Assembly: GCA_022393335.1 (NCBI GenBank)
Contig: JAJEKB010020062.1
Coordinates: 296,009-360,008, forward strand
Origin: Macrotrachela quadricornifera
Taxonomy: Eukaryota > Rotifera > Eurotatoria > Philodinida > Philodinidae
Length of the DNA stretch: 64,000 nucleotides
Reading direction: 5' to 3'
In this document: one piece after another, positions 60,635 through 64,000 of the stretch
Layout: each line of letters opens with the position of its first letter
Position numbering within the stretch: position 1 is the first letter of the stretch
Notes under the pieces: generated by a model
What the model was told of the DNA's origin: nothing
Databases searched by the model: none
Seen by the model: only the letters and a program-made list of their open reading frames with translations
Position numbers and translations under genes: made by a program

Positions 60635-63055
60635 ATGTACAGTCCAGCTAAAAAGATTAATACAAGCACAAGACCGTTACAACGCACAAATAATCGTATC
60701 GTTCAAAATTTCATACTAGTCTGGCTCGACAGCAGTATCGGTGAAGATAAAAATGCTGATCGTATCAATACAATGTCTAAATTAAGAGAAGTTATTAATA
60801 CCGTACATACATTCACTGCTACCGATGAATGTATTAATTTTATTAGTGACATTAAAGAAGTAAAAATATTTATGAATTCATCGGGCACACTTGGACAAAC
60901 AACAGTGCCCATTGTTTACGAAATGTCACAGGTCAGTAAGATCTATATTTTTTGTGAAAGCAAAGCCCATCATGAACAATGGATAAAAAATTGGACAAAG
61001 GTCAAAGGTGTCTTCACGGATATTAAACCAATCTGTGAAGCATTAAAACAGGCCACCCATGAGTGTGATCAAAACACTATTTCGATGAGCTTTGTAGCCA
61101 CAAATGATGATGCTACAACTAAAAAACTTGATCAACTCGATCAATCCTTTATGTATACTTAAATACTAAAGGAAATTCTTCTATCAATTGATTTCAAACA
61201 ACAGCATATTCAAGAATTCATTACCTACTGTCGCCAACAATTCGCTAATAATACATGCGAATTAAAGCATATTGATAAACTTGAAAAAGAATATCACAAG
61301 CATCTTCCAATCTGGTAGTATACTTACCAATGTTTCCTTTATTCAATGTTAAATCGTGCTTTACGAATGATGGAAGCGGACCTTATCGTAACTGTGGGCT
61401 TCTTCGTTAAAGATCTTCATAAGCATATTGAGCAACTTCACTTCGCTCAATATGTTGGACTTGCTCATTCAAACACATTTATCGTATATCGTGGTCAAGG
61501 TCTTTCACAAACAGACTTCGATAAATTATTTAAAACAAAAGGTGGACTATTATCTTTTAATAATTTTTTATCTACCAGTATGAATCGACAAGTATCTCTA
61601 AAGTTTGCTCGTCAAACAACGGAAACTTCTGATTTAGTAGGCATTTTATTTATCATGAAAATTGATCCATCGATACCATCAACACCTTTTGCCAATGTTC
61701 GTGATGTTAGTTTTTATCAAGGTGAAGAATAAATTCTCTACTCTATGCACTCAATTTTCCGAATTCAAAATATAAAACAAATGAACAACAACAATAACCG
61801 TCTCTGGGAAGTGCAATTGACATTAACAAGTGATAATGATCCGGATTTACATAGTTTAACTGAACACATATTCAAAGAGACGTTTCTACACGCACAAGGA
61901 TGGGATCGAATGGGTTACTTATTAATTAAAGTTGGGGAGTTTGATAAAGCTCAACAAATCTATGAATTTATGCTTGAACAAGAACCTGATGAGACTGAAG
62001 AAGCACATATTTACCATATGCTCGGATGGATCAAAGATGGTCGAGAAGAATATACATAAGCAATTACTTATTATGAAAAATCAATTGAAATCAAACGGAA
62101 GATTCTCTCTCCTACACACTCTGATCTAGCTTCTTCTTACAATAATATTGGTTTGGCGTATGATCACATGGGAGAGTATTCAAAAGCACTTTCATATTAT
62201 GAAAAAGCACTCGAAATCTACCAAAAAACTCTTCCTCAAAATCATCCTCATTTGACTGCTTCTTATTTATGTCACGGTTCTGTTTATAACAAAATGGGTG
62301 ATTATTCAAAAGCACTTTCATATTATGAAAGAGCACTCGAAATCCACCAAAAAACTCTTCCTCAAAATCATCCTACTTTTGCTAACACTTACGATAATAT
62401 TGGTTCAGTGTATAACAAGATTGGCGAGTATTCAAAAGCACTTTCATCTCATAAAAGAGCACTTGAAATCTATCAAAAAACTCTTCCTCAAAATCATTCT
62501 CATTTGGCTAATTGCTATTCGTGTCACGCTTCTGTTTATGACAAAATGGGTGATTATTCAAAAGCACTCTCATTTCATGAAAAAGCACTTGAAATCTACC
62601 AAGAAACTCTTCCTAAAGATCATCCTGATTTGGCTACTTCTTACAATAATATTGGTCGTGTGTATGACAATATTGGTGATTATTCAAAAGCACTTTCATC
62701 TCACGAAAGAGCACTTGAAATCTACCAAAAAATTCTTCCTCAAAATCATCCTCATTTGGCTGGTTCTTATTCATGTCACGCTTCTGTTTATGACAACATG
62801 GGTGATTATTCAAAAGCACTTTTATACTATGAAAAAGCACTTGAAATCTACCAAAAAGCTCTTCCTCAAAATCATCCTGATTTGGCTAATTGCTATTCGT
62901 GTCATGGTTCTGTTTATGACAAAATGGGTGATTATTCAAAAGCACTTTCATATTATGAACGTGCTCTGAATATAGGACAATGTGTACTACCTGAAAATCA
63001 TCCACATCTTCAAATATATAAGGAGAGTGTTGAAATTGAAAGAAAAAAGCTGTAA
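60635..63055 (+). pseudogene. ADP-ribosyltransferase-TPR protein gene with four in-frame stops
   Basis: One reading frame runs ~807 codons from the ATG at 60635 to the TAA at 63053. It is broken only by nonsense codons at 61160 (TAA), 61316 (TAG), 61730 (TAA) and 62057 (TAA); no frameshift. Codons 1-175 are the N-terminal domain usual in this family (FILVWLDSSIGEDKNADR; KIFMNSSGTLGQTTVP; IYIFCESKAHHEQW). Then comes an R-S-E type mono-ADP-ribosyltransferase domain: FIVYRGQGL (NAD-binding Arg), LLSFNNFLSTSM (STS), and an acidic YQGEE run into which the third stop falls, at the expected ExE catalytic motif. From about 62060, kinesin-light-chain-like TPRs of 42 residues repeat seven times (DYSKALSYYEKALEIYQK, LPQNHP). 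No single uninterrupted ORF has both halves. Readthrough is possible but pseudogenisation is likelier. Confidence 0.85.
62150..62990 (+). repeat. Tandem 126 bp TPR-coding repeats
   Basis: Seven near-identical 126 bp units in the ART-TPR frame, each with GATTATTCAAAAGCACTTTC and CTTCCTCAAAATCATCC. The high DNA-level identity, including synonymous positions, points to recent unit duplication or gene conversion. Alternate units share ATTCGTGTCACGCTTCTG-type text, hinting at a two-unit higher-order period. Confidence 0.85.
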
Positions 63056-63278
63056 TTGTGTGTCTTTTGTTTCTATTTGGACAGTAAACATTAAAAAAAC
63101 TAGTAAATATTTTGTTACTGACGAGAATCCGTGTTTATTGCACAGTAGTTTTTCTACTGTCAGAAGTAAGTTATTCATGAGGATCAGAGAATTACCAAAT
63201 ATATTCATAAAATCTTTGTCGCAATTATTTAAAAAGAGTTTATGTACATAACCTGCATTTTATTTGAAAAAAATTAAT
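63056..63278. other. Spacer between TPR gene and helicase relic
   Basis: About 220 bp, AT-rich, no feature recognised apart from the 3' flank of the TPR frame. Confidence 0.35.
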
Positions 63279-63750
63279 TTACAAAATTTCTTTGAAAACA
63301 ATGTTTTTAATTTTGTCTTTCATTTTTTCTTCCTTGATGGTTTGTACCTTGATAGACGTTAGAGACCGAACTCTTGAAAAAGCAACATATAGCTGTCCAT
63401 GGCTAAAAATTGGTTGTGGTAGAAGTAGTCCTAATCGATCAAAGGGCTGTCCTTGTGATTTGTTAGTTGTTATAGCAAATGAAAGTCGAATGGGAAATTG
63501 ATGTCTACGTAGTTGAAAGGGTAACAATAGATCAGACGGCATCAAAGTAATCCTTGAGATCAAAACTCGGCTTCCTTTATTAGATTCAGTTGCGGCTTCA
63601 CAATCAATCGTATGATTTAGTAAGTGTCACACGATCAGCCGAACTCCATTGCATAGATCTTCATGAACATCGAGGTTGTAAAGAAGCATTACAATTGCAC
63701 CAACCTTTAATTTTAGTTTATAAGGAGGTATTCCTGATCGAAATTTCGAG
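63279..63750 (-). pseudogene. PIF1/Helitron-type helicase C-terminal relic
   Basis: The minus strand encodes SGIPPYKLKLKVGAIVMLLY, NLDVHEDLCNGVRLIV, a TGA stop (about 63628), then in the same frame HLLNHTIDCEAATESNKGSR and LPFQLRRHQFPIRLSFAITT, NKSQGQPFDRLGLLLPQPIF and SHGQLYVAFSRVRS. These are the last conserved helicase motifs (V and VI, including TNKSQGQ and VAFSR) of PIF1-like helicases as found in Helitron Rep-Hel proteins. Only the last ~150 residues remain. The frame ends at 63279. The rest of the element would lie to the right but the remaining 250 bp show none, so the copy is 5'-truncated or broken. Confidence 0.8.
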
Positions 63751-64000
63751 AATCTATATATCCTTTGACCTCTAGCCTTTAACTCGGCACCGACACATAC
63801 TGAACATTATATATATATACTTGATATTATTATATGGATAATAATAAAAGAGATTATACATAATTATGATTATAAAAAATTATATTTAATAATAACTAAG
63901 ATTTTTTATTTTTGTATTAATATTATATATATTTCAATTTATTTTTTGTATGGTAGTAAAAGTGAACATATACAATGGTACAGATTTTATCATAATTGCT
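63751..64000. other. AT-rich window end
   Basis: Very AT-rich with TATATATA runs. No Helitron end hairpin or other feature recognised. Confidence 0.35.

Noticed and set aside
62298..62969. Long alternative-frame ORF across the TPR repeats (Ile/Lys/Leu-rich) and antisense frames there
   Set aside because: The 126 bp period keeps other frames open; only the frame with TPR consensus residues is biologically sensible.
60635..63055. Reassigned genetic code (TAA/TAG as sense codons)
   Set aside because: Other intact genes in the window end at TAA or TAG with no extension, and one stop falls where the family is remembered to have tryptophan, which fits nonsense mutation better.
1..64000. tRNA, rRNA or CRISPR-like arrays
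   Set aside because: No cloverleaf, rRNA-like or regularly spaced direct-repeat pattern was found by eye on either strand.

Overview
The window reads as nuclear DNA of a bdelloid rotifer or a close relative. It is strongly AT-rich. Genes are compact, with many introns of about 40-60 bp. Several F-box/LRR-like paralogs are present, and an ADP-ribosyltransferase-like domain is fused to kinesin-light-chain-type TPR repeats, an architecture I associate with bdelloids. Several start codons sit directly behind a pyrimidine-rich AG acceptor with no coding upstream exon, as expected if mRNAs are spliced-leader trans-spliced (known in rotifers). The host assignment is inference; no rRNA or mitochondrial marker is present.

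Layout. 1-5 kb: the 3' part of a protein kinase fused to a PCMT-like methyltransferase domain (+), convergent with an eight-exon nucleoporin Nup54 gene (-), with a long fold-back repeat between their 3' ends. 5-12 kb: a degraded zone holding two copies of a ~474 bp repeat, a small broken gene with a cold-shock-like domain, and a decayed Rpt2/PSMC1 proteasome ATPase pseudogene. The pseudogene is interrupted by a very young LTR retroelement (349 bp LTRs, 5 bp target duplication) whose only ORF carries an in-frame acyl-CoA-dehydrogenase fragment. 12-18 kb: F-box family genes (two complete, one 5'-truncated, all -). 19.8-29 kb: a small serine/threonine-rich gene (+), a twelve-exon Cep70 homolog (+) with a 91-aa ORF nested on the opposite strand of an intron, and a six-exon Cys/His-motif coiled-coil gene (-).

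29-46 kb is transposon- and pseudogene-rich: a DDE transposase relic, a TTAA-flanked MITE, an ATP synthase subunit b pseudogene, a GGGAC minisatellite hairpin beside a 10-N gap, a hAT transposase relic, and a retroelement ORF1 whose zinc knuckle is split by a TA-flanked fold-back MITE. 46-59 kb returns to host genes: a secreted DOMON protein (+), a type I membrane protein (-), a secreted M14 metallocarboxypeptidase (-) and another F-box gene (-). 60.6-63.8 kb: an ART-TPR gene open in a single frame but for four nonsense codons, then the helicase tail of a PIF1/Helitron-type element.

The host genes do not form one pathway. Nup54, Cep70, the carboxypeptidase and the DOMON protein are ordinary eukaryotic functions; F-box and ART-TPR genes belong to expanded families. 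Exon boundaries were set by eye from GT/AG signals, reading-frame continuity and remembered family features; no alignment or database search was run.
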